Shown here piece after piece: positions 55,021 through 63,923 of a DNA stretch of 64,000 nt. Positions within the stretch are counted from its first letter, which is position 1. Every line of letters starts with the position of its first letter. Position numbers and translations under genes: made by a program. The notes under the pieces are model-generated. The model did no database searches. It was not told the DNA's origin and was given only the letters and a program-made list of their open reading frames with translations. This DNA comes from a bacterium (GTDB lineage: Bacteria; UBP4; UBA4092; JAOAEQ01). Where the stretch lies: contig JAOAEQ010000015.1 of the NCBI GenBank assembly GCA_026416715.1, positions 16,390 through 80,389 on the forward strand, given 5' to 3'.

Positions 55021-56160
55021 ATGCTAAAAAACATAAGATTGTATCTCGTGATTATCTATCTAATTTGTAACTATTTTTACTTAACACCAAACGGCTATCC
55101 AGAAATCGCTTATGCGATTAAAGTTGATAAAATCGCTCGGTTGACCGGAACGAAAGGGTCGGATTCGATCAATCCGACTTGGGAAGTTGATATCGGTGGG
55201 GTTGACCTCGGGAGTATGATGTATTTTCAGGGTACAACCTATTTTCTTTTCGGGGATTCGTTCTCTTCTGAAGGGCCAGGTGACGGATGGCGATGGAATA
55301 CAATGGCATATAGTTCAGATACCGTTTTAACTGATGGGATAACATTCGACGGGTGGATAACCGATAAATCCGGTCGCGCCCGTGAGATTATCCGCGATAC
55401 GCGAATGAATCCGATAACGAATATTCCAACTGGCGGCATTTGTATCAACAATAAATTGTATGTATGGTATATGACGCCACGATTCTGGGGTTCTAAAGAA
55501 GACCCAGTCTGGCAATCCCATTTCGCTGGACTCGCCTGGTCGGATAATTTCGGACAATCGTTTCAGATTCAAGAAGATTTCCAGTTCCCGAGTAATACTA
55601 ATTTCGGAATGGTTGCTGCTGCTAGCGGAAACGATGACCCGAACCTAAACGATGGATATGTTTATCTCTGGGGAACTCCGCCGAACCGACATGGTGGCGT
55701 TAAACTCGCTCGGGTTAACCCGAATGAGATAACTAATATAAAATCATATCAATTTTTCGGTGGATTAAAAAATAAAAAACCGGTCTGGATTAAGAACGAA
55801 TTTGAAGCCCCGCTTATTGTTCAACCACGCGTCGGTGAAATGTCGGTCATGTATAACCGCTGGGCGAACGTATGGATGATGCTCCACGATAGATATAATC
55901 CATTAACCATGAAAAAATCGAGTTCTGAAACTGCAGGGGATATCGTTCTCCGGCAATCGCCTACTCCGTGGGGACCGTGGTCGGAACCAATCGTTCTGAT
56001 TCCAAGTTCGACTTATAACGATTTAGCGTATGGATCATATCTAAATCCGCATTATGTTGAAAATAACGGGGAATCGGTCTATTTTATCATGTCGCTCTGG
56101 ATACCATACGATGTTTACCTGATGAAAGCAACGTTTCGGAAAATGGAACGTAACCGCTAA
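55021..56160 (+). CDS. Secreted DUF4185 family protein
   Basis: 379 residues with an N-terminal signal segment (~1-32). Typical DUF4185 text: GSDSINPTWEVDIGGVDLGSMMYFQGTTYFLFGDSFSSEGPGD, then PTGGICINNKLYVWYMTPRFWG, FAGLAWSDNFGQSFQ and a C-terminal DIVLRQSPTPWGPWSEPIVL followed by LNPHYVENNGESVYFIMSLW. Predicted five-bladed propeller, outside the cell. It shares its general plan with the upstream gene, so the two may be distant duplicates that act on a related glycan. Confidence 0.8.
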   Translation: MLKNIRLYLVIIYLICNYFYLTPNGYPEIAYAIKVDKIARLTGTKGSDSINPTWEVDIGGVDLGSMMYFQGTTYFLFGDSFSSEGPGDGWRWNTMAYSSDTVLTDGITFDGWITDKSGRAREIIRDTRMNPITNIPTGGICINNKLYVWYMTPRFWGSKEDPVWQSHFAGLAWSDNFGQSFQIQEDFQFPSNTNFGMVAAASGNDDPNLNDGYVYLWGTPPNRHGGVKLARVNPNEITNIKSYQFFGGLKNKKPVWIKNEFEAPLIVQPRVGEMSVMYNRWANVWMMLHDRYNPLTMKKSSSETAGDIVLRQSPTPWGPWSEPIVLIPSSTYNDLAYGSYLNPHYVENNGESVYFIMSLWIPYDVYLMKATFRKMERNR

Positions 56161-56276
56161 ACGGTAATGAGTTTTCCCTTGTAATCTTGCGGAAAATAAA
56201 ATATTTGACAGAGAAATTTACTTATTCTATAATATCAACTGGATAAATATGAATTCTAAAGGAGGTGAAAAATTAA

Positions 56277-57353
56277 ATGAATAAAAATATAGTATTGTGT
56301 ATTCTATTACTTCTAGGTTTCAGTTTTCTTTGTGTTACCATATCTTTCGCCGGGAGTAAGCCAGTTTTTGCCGAATATGTTACTGGTGGTGTTTTCCAGC
56401 AGACTTGGAAAAAAATTATTGGTGATGAAACAATCATACCTGCTAATTCCGATACAGCATACCCCGCTGGGCAAGTTTTCCCGAACCCAAGCGGAGACGG
56501 TTGGGTGATGAAAGTCGTTGCTGCTCCTGGCGGACTCGGTGGTGCAGGAGCGGTTGGGGGAAATGAATCATGGACTGATATGCTCATTTCAGCGAATGTA
56601 TTTATTAATATTGATATTACTGCTCGGCATGATACGATGATCGGCGGAAGAATGGCGGTAACCACTCCCGTCTGGGGGTCAGGAGTTCGTGGCGGGTACT
56701 ATACACAAGATTTTTGGGGTATAACCGTTCCCTGCTGGGCTACCCGAGATAATTATTCCGCACCTAATCCGACTGTTCCGACAACATATACCAGTAACGG
56801 TTGGCATCGGATAATTCTGGTTTTTTCCGGGAGCGAAGTAAAAATGTATCTCGATATGACCTATCCAGAAGTTGTCAATGCGTTGAATACCGGAACACCA
56901 GCTCCTCTGATTACTACTTCGGTAACTCGCACTGAAGGTGGGGTTGGTTTTTATTCCTGCTATCAGGCATCAGGAGTCGCGACAGGAGAACCAGCGTATG
57001 CGGATGATATTGAAGTATATCTACCGCCGTATGAGCTTCCACAGCTTGTATTATCACCAACAACTACAGCGCAAGTTTCTATAGGTCAGACGAAAACATT
57101 CATTGCGAGTGAAGGTACCCCGCCATATTACTGGGCATTAAGCACTACCGGAATCGGGTCGATTGATACCTTCAGCGGAGCGACCGTAGTGTTCACTGCA
57201 GAAAATGCAGGAGTCGTTAATTTGATTTTAACCGATTCAACGTTACCAACTCCGCTTAAACAAACAGCAACGATTACCGTTGTGCCGACATCAGCGCCGC
57301 TGTTTTTGGATAGAGATAGCAGTTATTACTCGCGAAAAGAGTTGTTTGAATAA
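56277..57353 (+). CDS. Secreted LamG/concanavalin-like and Ig-like protein with abrupt C-terminus
   Basis: 358 residues. A signal peptide (~1-25) is followed by a lectin-like sandwich (~30-245; SGDGWVMKVVAAPGG, NGWHRIILVFSGSEVKMYLDMTYP, YADDIEVYLPPYE) and an Ig-like domain (~250-335; LVLSPTTTAQVSIGQTKTFIASEGTPPYYW). The protein ends about 20 residues after this domain with DRDSSYYSRKELFE, which looks like the start of a further module cut short, but no frame continues it. It has the strongest ribosome site in the window, AAAGGAGGTGA, 8 bases before ATG 56277, so it may be made in quantity. Confidence 0.75.
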   Translation: MNKNIVLCILLLLGFSFLCVTISFAGSKPVFAEYVTGGVFQQTWKKIIGDETIIPANSDTAYPAGQVFPNPSGDGWVMKVVAAPGGLGGAGAVGGNESWTDMLISANVFINIDITARHDTMIGGRMAVTTPVWGSGVRGGYYTQDFWGITVPCWATRDNYSAPNPTVPTTYTSNGWHRIILVFSGSEVKMYLDMTYPEVVNALNTGTPAPLITTSVTRTEGGVGFYSCYQASGVATGEPAYADDIEVYLPPYELPQLVLSPTTTAQVSIGQTKTFIASEGTPPYYWALSTTGIGSIDTFSGATVVFTAENAGVVNLILTDSTLPTPLKQTATITVVPTSAPLFLDRDSSYYSRKELFE

Positions 57354-57381
57354 AGCGCAGATTCTGTAACTGTATATCTCC

Positions 57382-57426
57382 AAGCGAAGAATGGAACGCT
57401 TTCGTTCTATTCTTCGCTTTTATTAT
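57382..57426 (+). terminator. Intrinsic terminator after the secreted-protein gene
   Basis: Arms 57382-57398 and 57403-57419 pair over 17 bases with one wobble (AAGCGAAGAATGGAACG), loop CTTT, followed by TTATTATT. The stem is unusually long but otherwise classical. Confidence 0.88.
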
Positions 57427-57492
57427 TACCCACTAAATTCGTCAATCCATTGCATCGCATACTATACCGTCGATTCCTTCCCGGTATCCGCA

Positions 57493-57521
57493 TTGCTTGT
57501 TCAATAGATATTGTTTATAAT
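57493..57521 (+). promoter_or_regulatory. Promoter of the DUF2284 gene
   Basis: TTGCTT (57493-57498), 17-base spacer, TATAAT (57516-57521). Predicted start near 57528, about 20 bases before ATG 57550. Confidence 0.65.
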
Positions 57522-57549
57522 AATCTTACCTAACTATTAACTATCGTTT

Positions 57550-58047
57550 ATGAGACGATATCTCAAATATATTCAACAAGCAAACCAACTCGGCGCAATC
57601 GAATCGAAACTTATTCCGGTGAAAAGTATCGTAACTGCGGAATGGGTTCGGCTTAAATGCCAGTTCGGTTGCGGTGGGTATGGCAAACGGTTAACCTGCC
57701 CACCGTATTCGCCTACCCCAGAACAAACCAAACGGATGCTCTTGGAATATACCGATGCGCTCCTGATTCATGGCGATGAATATACTGATATCCGCCAGAT
57801 TGTTGCATCGTTAGAACGGTCGATTTTCCTTGATGGATATTATAAAGCGTTCGGGTTCGGCGCAGGACCTTGCACTCTCTGCGCAACCTGCGCGAAATTC
57901 TGCAAGCATCCGGAAGAAGCTCGGCCGGCAATGGAAGCTAGCGGTATCGATGTCTATGCGACTGTAAAAGCGAACGGTTTTCCTATCGACGTGGTTCGAG
58001 ATAGAACGTGTAAAGAGAATTATTATGGACTTGTGCTGATTCAATAG
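57550..58047 (+). CDS. DUF2284 predicted metal-binding protein
   Basis: 165 residues. Cysteine-rich pattern of the family: KCQFGCGGYGKRLTCPPYSPTPE near the N-terminus, GAGPCTLCATCAKFCKHPEEARPAMEA in the middle and RDRTCKENYYGLVLIQ at the end. The clustered cysteines probably bind a metal or an Fe-S cluster. The physiological role of the family is not established. It has its own promoter and lies upstream of miaB. Confidence 0.92.
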   Translation: MRRYLKYIQQANQLGAIESKLIPVKSIVTAEWVRLKCQFGCGGYGKRLTCPPYSPTPEQTKRMLLEYTDALLIHGDEYTDIRQIVASLERSIFLDGYYKAFGFGAGPCTLCATCAKFCKHPEEARPAMEASGIDVYATVKANGFPIDVVRDRTCKENYYGLVLIQ

Positions 58048-58157
58048 CAATATATCGCCTGAAAAATATTTCTCTTCAGATACTTTAAGATTAGACTTTC
58101 CGTTAGAATCTTCCTCTGTTTTCTGATAACACTGTATTAGGATAAAATAATATATAT

Positions 58158-59546
58158 ATGATGAGGGAAGGTAAATCTATATATCTTTGCACGTTCGGCT
58201 GCCAGATGAATGAACATGATTCCGAACGGATTGCGGGACTCCTTGATTCTGCGGGGTACCAATTCGTTGACCGAGAAGACATAGCAGATATTATTCTATT
58301 CAACACCTGCTGTATTCGAGCGAGTGCTGAACAGCGAGTATATGGGCGGGTATCCCAGCTCGGCAAATTGAAAAAGCGGAAGCCGGAATTGCTTATTGGT
58401 ATCCTCGGTTGTATGGCAGAAAAACAACAGGATGAAATATTCCGGAAACTACCGATGGTTGATTTCGTTATCGGCCCACGACAATGGTTTCGGATCAAAG
58501 AAACATTAGATGATGTAATACAGTCTCGGCAGCAGAAAGTAGTTTGCGGAGTTGAGATTGCTCCGCAAGTGTTCCAGAAACCGAAACGATTCGGCAAGAT
58601 TAAAGCTTGGGTCTCGATCATGGAAGGATGCAATAATTATTGCGCATATTGTGTTGTCCCTTATGTTCGTGGGTATCAGGTATCAAGACCGGCTCATGAG
58701 ATTATCGCTGAAGTTGAACAGTTAGCGAACGATGGATATAAAGAGATAACCTTACTCGGGCAGAATGTTAATGCATACCGCTACTGCGAAATTCCAAATA
58801 ATCATTCAGAAATCAGCGTTCCACAATCCGAAATTAGTTTTGCGGAGTTATTGCGCCGGTTGAATCGTATCGATGGAATTCAGCGAATACGATATACGAC
58901 CAGTCATCCACGCGATTTCAGTCTCGAGATAATCCAAGCAATACAGGAGTCGCCGAAAGTATGCGAGCATTTCCATCTGCCAATCCAATCCGGGTCGGAT
59001 TATATCTTAAACCGTATGAATCGAGGATATACCTTCGCGCAATATCAGCAGCTGGTGCAAGAAATTCGGAATCGGTTTCCGACCGCTAGTATCACTACGG
59101 ATATTATCGTCGGTTTCCCCGGTGAAACAGAAGAAGAATACCAGAAAACACTCGAGGCGATGCGAACTATCCAATGGGATAGTGCTTTCTTGTTTATGTT
59201 CTCGCCACGGAGTGGAACGAAAGCGGCTACGTTAGATAATCCGGTTCCGCTTGCGGTTCGGAAACAGCGGATTCGTGAAGTAATCGAACTTCAGAAACAA
59301 ATCAGCACGGATAAACTAAAACAACTGATTGGTAAACGAGTTGAAGTTCTCGTTGAAGGGCGTGCTAAGAATAAATCGCATCAATGGTTTGCAAAACGCG
59401 CCCATGACCTAGTCTGGTTCGGTCGTACTCGGCAGAATATCGTTGCAGTATTTCCGGCAGATAGACCAATTCAGCCGGGTGAACTTATTTCCGTGACAGT
59501 CAAGGATACTTCGGCATATACTTTATTTACCGAACCGGCAGAATAA
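58158..59546 (+). CDS. miaB: tRNA-2-methylthio-N6-dimethylallyladenosine synthase MiaB
   Basis: 462 residues from ATG 58158 or 58161. The N-terminal domain has CTFGCQMNEHDSERIAGLL, FNTCCIRASAEQRVYG and GILGCMAEKQQDEIF, which hold the three Cys of the auxiliary cluster. The radical SAM motif CNNYCAYC is near residue 157, then LLGQNVNAYRY, HLPIQSGSD, IVGFPGETEEEY and a C-terminal TRAM domain. It thiomethylates A37 of tRNAs. About ten extra residues (NNHSEISVPQSEIS) follow NVNAYRYC, and their DNA resembles the simple tracts found between genes. Confidence 0.95.
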   Translation: MMREGKSIYLCTFGCQMNEHDSERIAGLLDSAGYQFVDREDIADIILFNTCCIRASAEQRVYGRVSQLGKLKKRKPELLIGILGCMAEKQQDEIFRKLPMVDFVIGPRQWFRIKETLDDVIQSRQQKVVCGVEIAPQVFQKPKRFGKIKAWVSIMEGCNNYCAYCVVPYVRGYQVSRPAHEIIAEVEQLANDGYKEITLLGQNVNAYRYCEIPNNHSEISVPQSEISFAELLRRLNRIDGIQRIRYTTSHPRDFSLEIIQAIQESPKVCEHFHLPIQSGSDYILNRMNRGYTFAQYQQLVQEIRNRFPTASITTDIIVGFPGETEEEYQKTLEAMRTIQWDSAFLFMFSPRSGTKAATLDNPVPLAVRKQRIREVIELQKQISTDKLKQLIGKRVEVLVEGRAKNKSHQWFAKRAHDLVWFGRTRQNIVAVFPADRPIQPGELISVTVKDTSAYTLFTEPAE

Positions 59547-59645
59547 TTAAAAGTGGAATATGCTTTTTTATAGCAGGATTATTCTTTTTCTGTTATAGAA
59601 TTACATTTTAAATTGATTAGAATAGTTATTACGATTGAGTGAATA

Positions 59646-60929
59646 ATGGCTGAATCGACTGGGGTAGATAAACCAAAAAAAGAATTGCGACCGGGGGTTG
59701 GTGCATATTGGGGTGAAGAATTTAAACCGTATGGAATGTCAACGGTGAAACTTATCAGCGTAGCGCTTATCGTATTAATGATTTGCACCGCTGCGGTGTT
59801 AATTCTCTATTACGTTGCTCGGGAAACGCTGATTGATGAAGTTCGTCGCCAGCTGGTTAGTGTCGCGAGTACCGCTGCGTTACAGATTGATGCGGAGAAA
59901 CATAAACTATTACAGACTCGCGCTGATGAAACTACTGAAACCTATCGTTCGATGAAGGAAGTATTACGGCGGATTCGGGTCGCGAATCCGGATATCCGGT
60001 TCATCTATACCATGACCAGCACCGACCGACCGAATATCTGGCAGTTTGTGCTTGATGCGGAAGAAGACCCAGCTAAAGTATCGCATATTGGCGATGAATA
60101 TGATGTCTCGCAATATCCGCAGATGAAAGAAGCGTTTTCCGGCGCAATTGCGGATAAACAGCTATCTACCGACGAATGGGGAACCTTCCTATCCGGTTAT
60201 GCTCCTATCTACGATAAAGATTGGCAACCGATAGCGATTCTTGGCGTTGATATGACGCAGGATAATGTCCAGCGGCGGCTCCATGTTCTAGAGGGATATT
60301 CAACGCTGGTCTGGTTGATTTTTCTAACCTTAATCATCTTATCAACGATTCTCTATTACCAGCGAACACGACTGCTTACTATCCAGCGCGATATCGCATA
60401 TCAGCTATCATTAACCGACCAGTTGACCCAACTTGCGAACCGGCGTCGGTTCGATTTAATGCTCGATTTCGAGTTCCAGGTTGCATCGCGATACCAGCGT
60501 CCGTTATCGTTGATTATGGGCGATATCGATAATTTTAAACAATATAATGATACGTACGGTCATCTCGCTGGTGATGAACTGCTGCGGAAACTTGCGCATC
60601 TGATTCAAGCTTCTGTTCGGAAAGTAGATTTAGTCGCTCGGTTCGGTGGTGAAGAATTTGTTATTCTGTTGCCGAACACAGATGCAGCGGGTGCGGTACA
60701 GTTAGCGGAAAAAATCCGAAAAATTATTGAATTGGAAGATTTCTCTCCGATATCAGGAAAAACAATTACTCCGGTTACGATTAGTTTCGGCGTCGCTACG
60801 TATCCGACCCATGCGAAAACGAAAGAAGAATTACTCGACCATGCAGACGATGCTCTCTATATGGCAAAACAAGCTGGTCGAAATCGGACGAAAATCTATA
60901 TAAATTCTGAAGAAGTGAAGAAAAGTTAA
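59646..60929 (+). CDS. Membrane diguanylate cyclase with extracytoplasmic sensor (GGDEF)
   Basis: 427 residues. A cytoplasmic N-terminus of ~35 residues, a membrane segment (~37-58), a sensor region of ~160 residues outside (STDEWGTFLSGYAPIYDKDWQPIAILGVDMT is Cache-like), a second membrane segment (~220-240) and a GGDEF domain (~265-420). The active site reads RFGGEEFVILLP and the inhibitory RxxD site is present as RKVD five residues earlier. It should make cyclic di-GMP and be product-inhibited. It may oppose or feed the degenerate HD-GYP protein at 3.5 kb, though that one may be inactive. Confidence 0.93.
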   Translation: MAESTGVDKPKKELRPGVGAYWGEEFKPYGMSTVKLISVALIVLMICTAAVLILYYVARETLIDEVRRQLVSVASTAALQIDAEKHKLLQTRADETTETYRSMKEVLRRIRVANPDIRFIYTMTSTDRPNIWQFVLDAEEDPAKVSHIGDEYDVSQYPQMKEAFSGAIADKQLSTDEWGTFLSGYAPIYDKDWQPIAILGVDMTQDNVQRRLHVLEGYSTLVWLIFLTLIILSTILYYQRTRLLTIQRDIAYQLSLTDQLTQLANRRRFDLMLDFEFQVASRYQRPLSLIMGDIDNFKQYNDTYGHLAGDELLRKLAHLIQASVRKVDLVARFGGEEFVILLPNTDAAGAVQLAEKIRKIIELEDFSPISGKTITPVTISFGVATYPTHAKTKEELLDHADDALYMAKQAGRNRTKIYINSEEVKKS

Positions 60930-61049
60930 GCTAAATAGGGTAAATGGGTAATTGCACCAGCGAAAAGGTAGCGGGATGAATTAATAGGAATCCAATGTGT
61001 TTCCTCTATACTCAAATCTATCTCATTTAACTTATTTAGCTGATTAAAC
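60925..61049. repeat. MITE-like inverted repeat between the GGDEF and HAD genes
   Basis: The left end 60925-60948 (GTTAAGCTAAATAGGGTAAAT) and the right end 61022-61049 are reverse complements apart from a few mismatches and a small gap (AGCTAAATA / TATTTAGCT exact). About 73 bases lie between. The left end includes the stop codon of the GGDEF gene. Confidence 0.6.
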
Positions 61050-61053
61050 CATT

Positions 61054-61689
61054 TTGAGTTTTAACCTAATAGTTTTTGATTTCGACGGAACAATAGCGAA
61101 TACTTCTCCGTTAATTTTCGCTTCAATCAATGCGGTTGCTAAGAAGTTTCTTGGGAAAACGTTCACCCCGCAAGAGATAATCGCTATGTATGGACCAACG
61201 GAGGAGCAGATTATCGCTTCGTTAGTTCGTCCGGACGATTATAACGCAGCGATAACCGAGTTCTATTCCGTTTATGCGGGGAAACCGGAACTGGTTGAAT
61301 CGTTTCCCGGATTTTCGGAATTCTTACAGCAAGCGAAACAGAAGAACATTACACTCGGAATATTTACTGGGAAAGGCAGAAAAACCTGTTTAATCAACCT
61401 GCACGAGTTAGGATATCAGGAGTATTTCGACTATATTTATACCGGCGATGATGTTAAGAACCGGAAACCGCATCCGGAAGCGCTCCTAAAAATCATTGCG
61501 GACGCGAATGTTGACCCTGAGCTAGCGATATATATCGGTGATTCGGTTGCGGATATCACCTGTGCGCGCGCTGCCGGAATCAAGTTCGGCGCAGCGTTCT
61601 GGGATCCCTTGGCAGATAAACGAATCCTTGACATGCGACCAGACTTTATCTTTTATACTATTGAAGAGTTAAAGGTTTTATTATACTAA
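61054..61689 (+). CDS. HAD superfamily hydrolase (phosphoglycolate phosphatase-like)
   Basis: 211 residues with a TTG start at 61054. The HAD motifs are complete: LIVFDFDGTIANT (nucleophile Asp), LGIFTGKG (motif II Thr), KNRKPHPEALLKI (motif III Lys) and IYIGDSVADITCARAAG (motif IV Asp). The helical cap between motifs I and II is typical of the Gph/PpaX type. It probably removes phosphate from small metabolites or pyrophosphate. No Shine-Dalgarno sequence is visible. Confidence 0.9.
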   Translation: MSFNLIVFDFDGTIANTSPLIFASINAVAKKFLGKTFTPQEIIAMYGPTEEQIIASLVRPDDYNAAITEFYSVYAGKPELVESFPGFSEFLQQAKQKNITLGIFTGKGRKTCLINLHELGYQEYFDYIYTGDDVKNRKPHPEALLKIIADANVDPELAIYIGDSVADITCARAAGIKFGAAFWDPLADKRILDMRPDFIFYTIEELKVLLY

Positions 61690-61732
61690 TATTTTCATTT
61701 TAAAATGCTAATTTTGCAATGTTAAATGTAAA

Positions 61733-62161
61733 ATGAGTATTAAAAAGAATCCGATTCCTACCGTTGATATCATAATCGAGATGCCAAACGGCGGGATTGT
61801 TCTGATTGAACGGAAGAATCCGCCGTCAGGATGGGCGATTCCTGGCGGGTTCGTGGATTATGGTGAATCGTTAGAGACCGCAGCGGTTCGTGAAGCGAAA
61901 GAAGAAACCTCGCTTGACGTTGAACTGATTACCCAGTTTCATACCTATTCCGACCCGAACCGCGATGCACGAATGCATACAATTTCAACGGTATATCTCG
62001 CTAAACCGACTGATCCGAACGCTTTACCGAAAGCGGATGATGACGCCAAACATATCGGCATATTTACCGAATCTAACTTACCACCATGCATCGCATTCGA
62101 CCACGCGCAGATCCTAGCTGACTATTTTCATTTCAAAAAAACCGGAAAACTACCGTTATAG
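61733..62161 (+). CDS. Nudix hydrolase (ADP-ribose pyrophosphatase-like)
   Basis: 142 residues. The Nudix box lies at about residues 37-59: [28 protein letters not shown], which matches G-x5-E-x7-R-E-x2-E-E with Ser in place of the late Gly. The [25 protein letters not shown] context and the length fit ADP-ribose or nucleotide-sugar pyrophosphatases. It lies 43 bases after the HAD gene; the gap is an AAAATG/CATTTT-rich simple tract (61690-61735). Confidence 0.93.
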   Translation: MSIKKNPIPTVDIIIEMPNGGIVLIERKNPPSGWAIPGGFVDYGESLETAAVREAKEETSLDVELITQFHTYSDPNRDARMHTISTVYLAKPTDPNALPKADDDAKHIGIFTESNLPPCIAFDHAQILADYFHFKKTGKLPL

Positions 62162-62162
62162 C

Positions 62163-62704
62163 CACCCATAAATGGCTGGGCTATTTTCAATCATTCACAT
62201 TCTGCGGATTTAAAAAAAATCATTTCCTAAGCCCAGACCGAGGCGATCGAGTTTATTCCAGTATGCAATGCTGGGAAGGTGGAACGTGAGAGGTCAATCA
62301 ATCCCGTAGGGATGACTGAATCTAGCCCAGCATAGAATGCTGGGAAAGAGGATTGATTAATAGTGGTGAGCCCCGAACGGGGCGGCTGAATCTAGCCCAG
62401 CAACAAAGGAAGTTATTGCAAATGTTCAACCGTCCCTGAACGGGACTTACGGTTATGGTTCCCTATTAGTTTCCCAGCCATAAATGGCTGGGCTAGTTTC
62501 CATCATCTGCCTTAGGCAGATTTACAAAAGGCATTTCGATAGCCCCGAATGGGGCGACTGAATTTAGCCTAGCATAAAATGCTGGGAAGAAATTGATACG
62601 AAATTCGTTCAGTCCCGGTCGGGACGGCTGATAATAATCTCCTATTTCAACGGTTCAGTCGAAACCAATGGGACTAACCAAAGTCCGAACTTCGGACTTT
62701 GGTT
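62163..62704. repeat. Cluster of palindromic REP-like repeat units
   Basis: This 609-base gap is packed with hairpin units. CCCAGC-type palindromes lie at 62326-62344 and 62473-62492, with a variant at 62565-62585 and a degenerate one at 62163-62181. CCCCGAACGGGG-type units lie at 62371-62382 and 62542-62553, and related CGTCCCTGAACGGGAC and GTCCCGGTCGGGAC units at 62431-62446 and 62612-62625. The linker GACTGAATYTAGCC recurs. A 14-bp arm palindrome at 62676-62704 ends the cluster. The spacing is irregular. No gene is seen. Confidence 0.85.
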
Positions 62705-62770
62705 AACCATATTATCATTCCAGCTATCGTTCTTTTGTTCTACGGTCAGCGCGCTACATCAGGACATTAT

Positions 62771-63475
62771 CTATTTCAACGTATACGTTGCGTTCAGGGT
62801 TATATTAATATCCTTCTGGCGGGTAGCAGTGTTATATACACCATACGACTGAATTTCGGTTGAAAACGGTTCATTTATTTGGAAAATTCCGCTCCGAGCA
62901 GAAATGAGTTTATCTAATTTAACTCCAGCGTTTTTCGCGATTTCTTGCGCTCGTTTTTTCGCATCTTGCGTCGCTAACGCTAAAAGTTCCCGTTTTATCT
63001 CCGGAAGATTCGAAAAATAATATTCCACATTTGCAGAATCAAGAATAATCCCTTTATCAATAATAAATTTCGGGTTTAACGCAAGTTGCTCTACTTTCGG
63101 GATATCTTTCGAGATAACAAAAATTATCTGACGTAACGTGAACCCAAGCTGTTGCCCATATCGGTCATATTTTTGCTCAGACATAACCGGTTGGACGGTG
63201 ATATCTTTCGGGTCAACGCCATTCGATTTCAATAATTCAACCAATAATTCCTCATCTTTTTTCAACTGGTCATAACCCAGTTTCATATCTTTTAAATCTG
63301 CAAATCGGGTTATGGTTACCCGCCATTTGATGATATCCGATTCATATCGTTTGGTTGCGGTGCCAATAACGCTTATCGTTTCACGACCTGAACGACCAGC
63401 ATAAAAAAATAATCCGAAAATAAACATCCCGATGATAAATGACCACCCGAGAATTCGTGCTTCTTTCTTTTGCAT
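62771..63475 (-). CDS. SIMPL domain (DUF541) membrane-anchored protein
   Basis: 234 residues. One N-terminal membrane segment (~10-27) anchors a periplasmic SIMPL domain: RETISVIGTATKRYESDIIKWRVTI, then VDPKDITVQPV, TLRQIIFVISKDIPKVEQL, VEYYFSNLPEIKRELLALATQDAKKRAQEIAKNAGVKL. SIMPL proteins are linked to stress resistance and immune signalling in some organisms, but the molecular role is not defined. A ribosome site AAAGGAG precedes ATG 63475. Confidence 0.92.
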   Translation of the reverse strand: MQKKEARILGWSFIIGMFIFGLFFYAGRSGRETISVIGTATKRYESDIIKWRVTITRFADLKDMKLGYDQLKKDEELLVELLKSNGVDPKDITVQPVMSEQKYDRYGQQLGFTLRQIIFVISKDIPKVEQLALNPKFIIDKGIILDSANVEYYFSNLPEIKRELLALATQDAKKRAQEIAKNAGVKLDKLISARSGIFQINEPFSTEIQSYGVYNTATRQKDINITLNATYTLK

Positions 63476-63515
63476 ACCTTAGTTCTCCTTTACAAAATAA
63501 AATGGTTTGAATATT

Positions 63516-63544
63516 ATCATACATTAATTTCATAAAATATACAA
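63516..63544 (-). promoter_or_regulatory. Promoter of the SIMPL gene
   Basis: On the minus strand TTGTAT (63539-63544), 17-base spacer, TATGAT (63516-63521). Predicted start near 63509, leaving a leader of about 33 bases. Confidence 0.6.
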
Positions 63545-63923
63545 TCAGCTACTATTACTATGCCAATTTCGGTTTTTCAAGCTTTTTCTTCCGGATTATT
63601 GTCATCATACAACTGTCTGGGGATAAATCATTCGCCAACTTGATAAACACCTGATTTAGTTATGGTTGTAGGAGTTATATAGAGATATTGGAGAAATATG
63701 TAATTTCTTAATATTTATTTTTACTATTTCTCAGTCAAGTTCAGTATTTAGATTTATTGCGGTTATCAATTCTACTGTCCGATTTCAAACGATAGCGATA
63801 TCCGTTATCCACAGACAGCCCTATCCGCTATTCACAGCCAGCTAGAAAAAGATTAAGCTCCAAGATAGGCGACCGAATTCAGTCTAGTTTGGAATATTGG
63901 GGCATAAATGTGATTGATTGACG
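63545..63923. other. Gap right of the SIMPL gene
   Basis: No gene of useful length is seen on either strand. The part from ~63860 (GCGACCGAATTCAGTCTAG) looks like a decayed REP-like unit leading into the repeat at the window edge. Confidence 0.5.

Noticed and set aside
62163-62704. Possible CRISPR array
   Set aside because: The repeats are palindromic, of several kinds and irregularly spaced, and no cas genes are present. REP-like elements explain them better.
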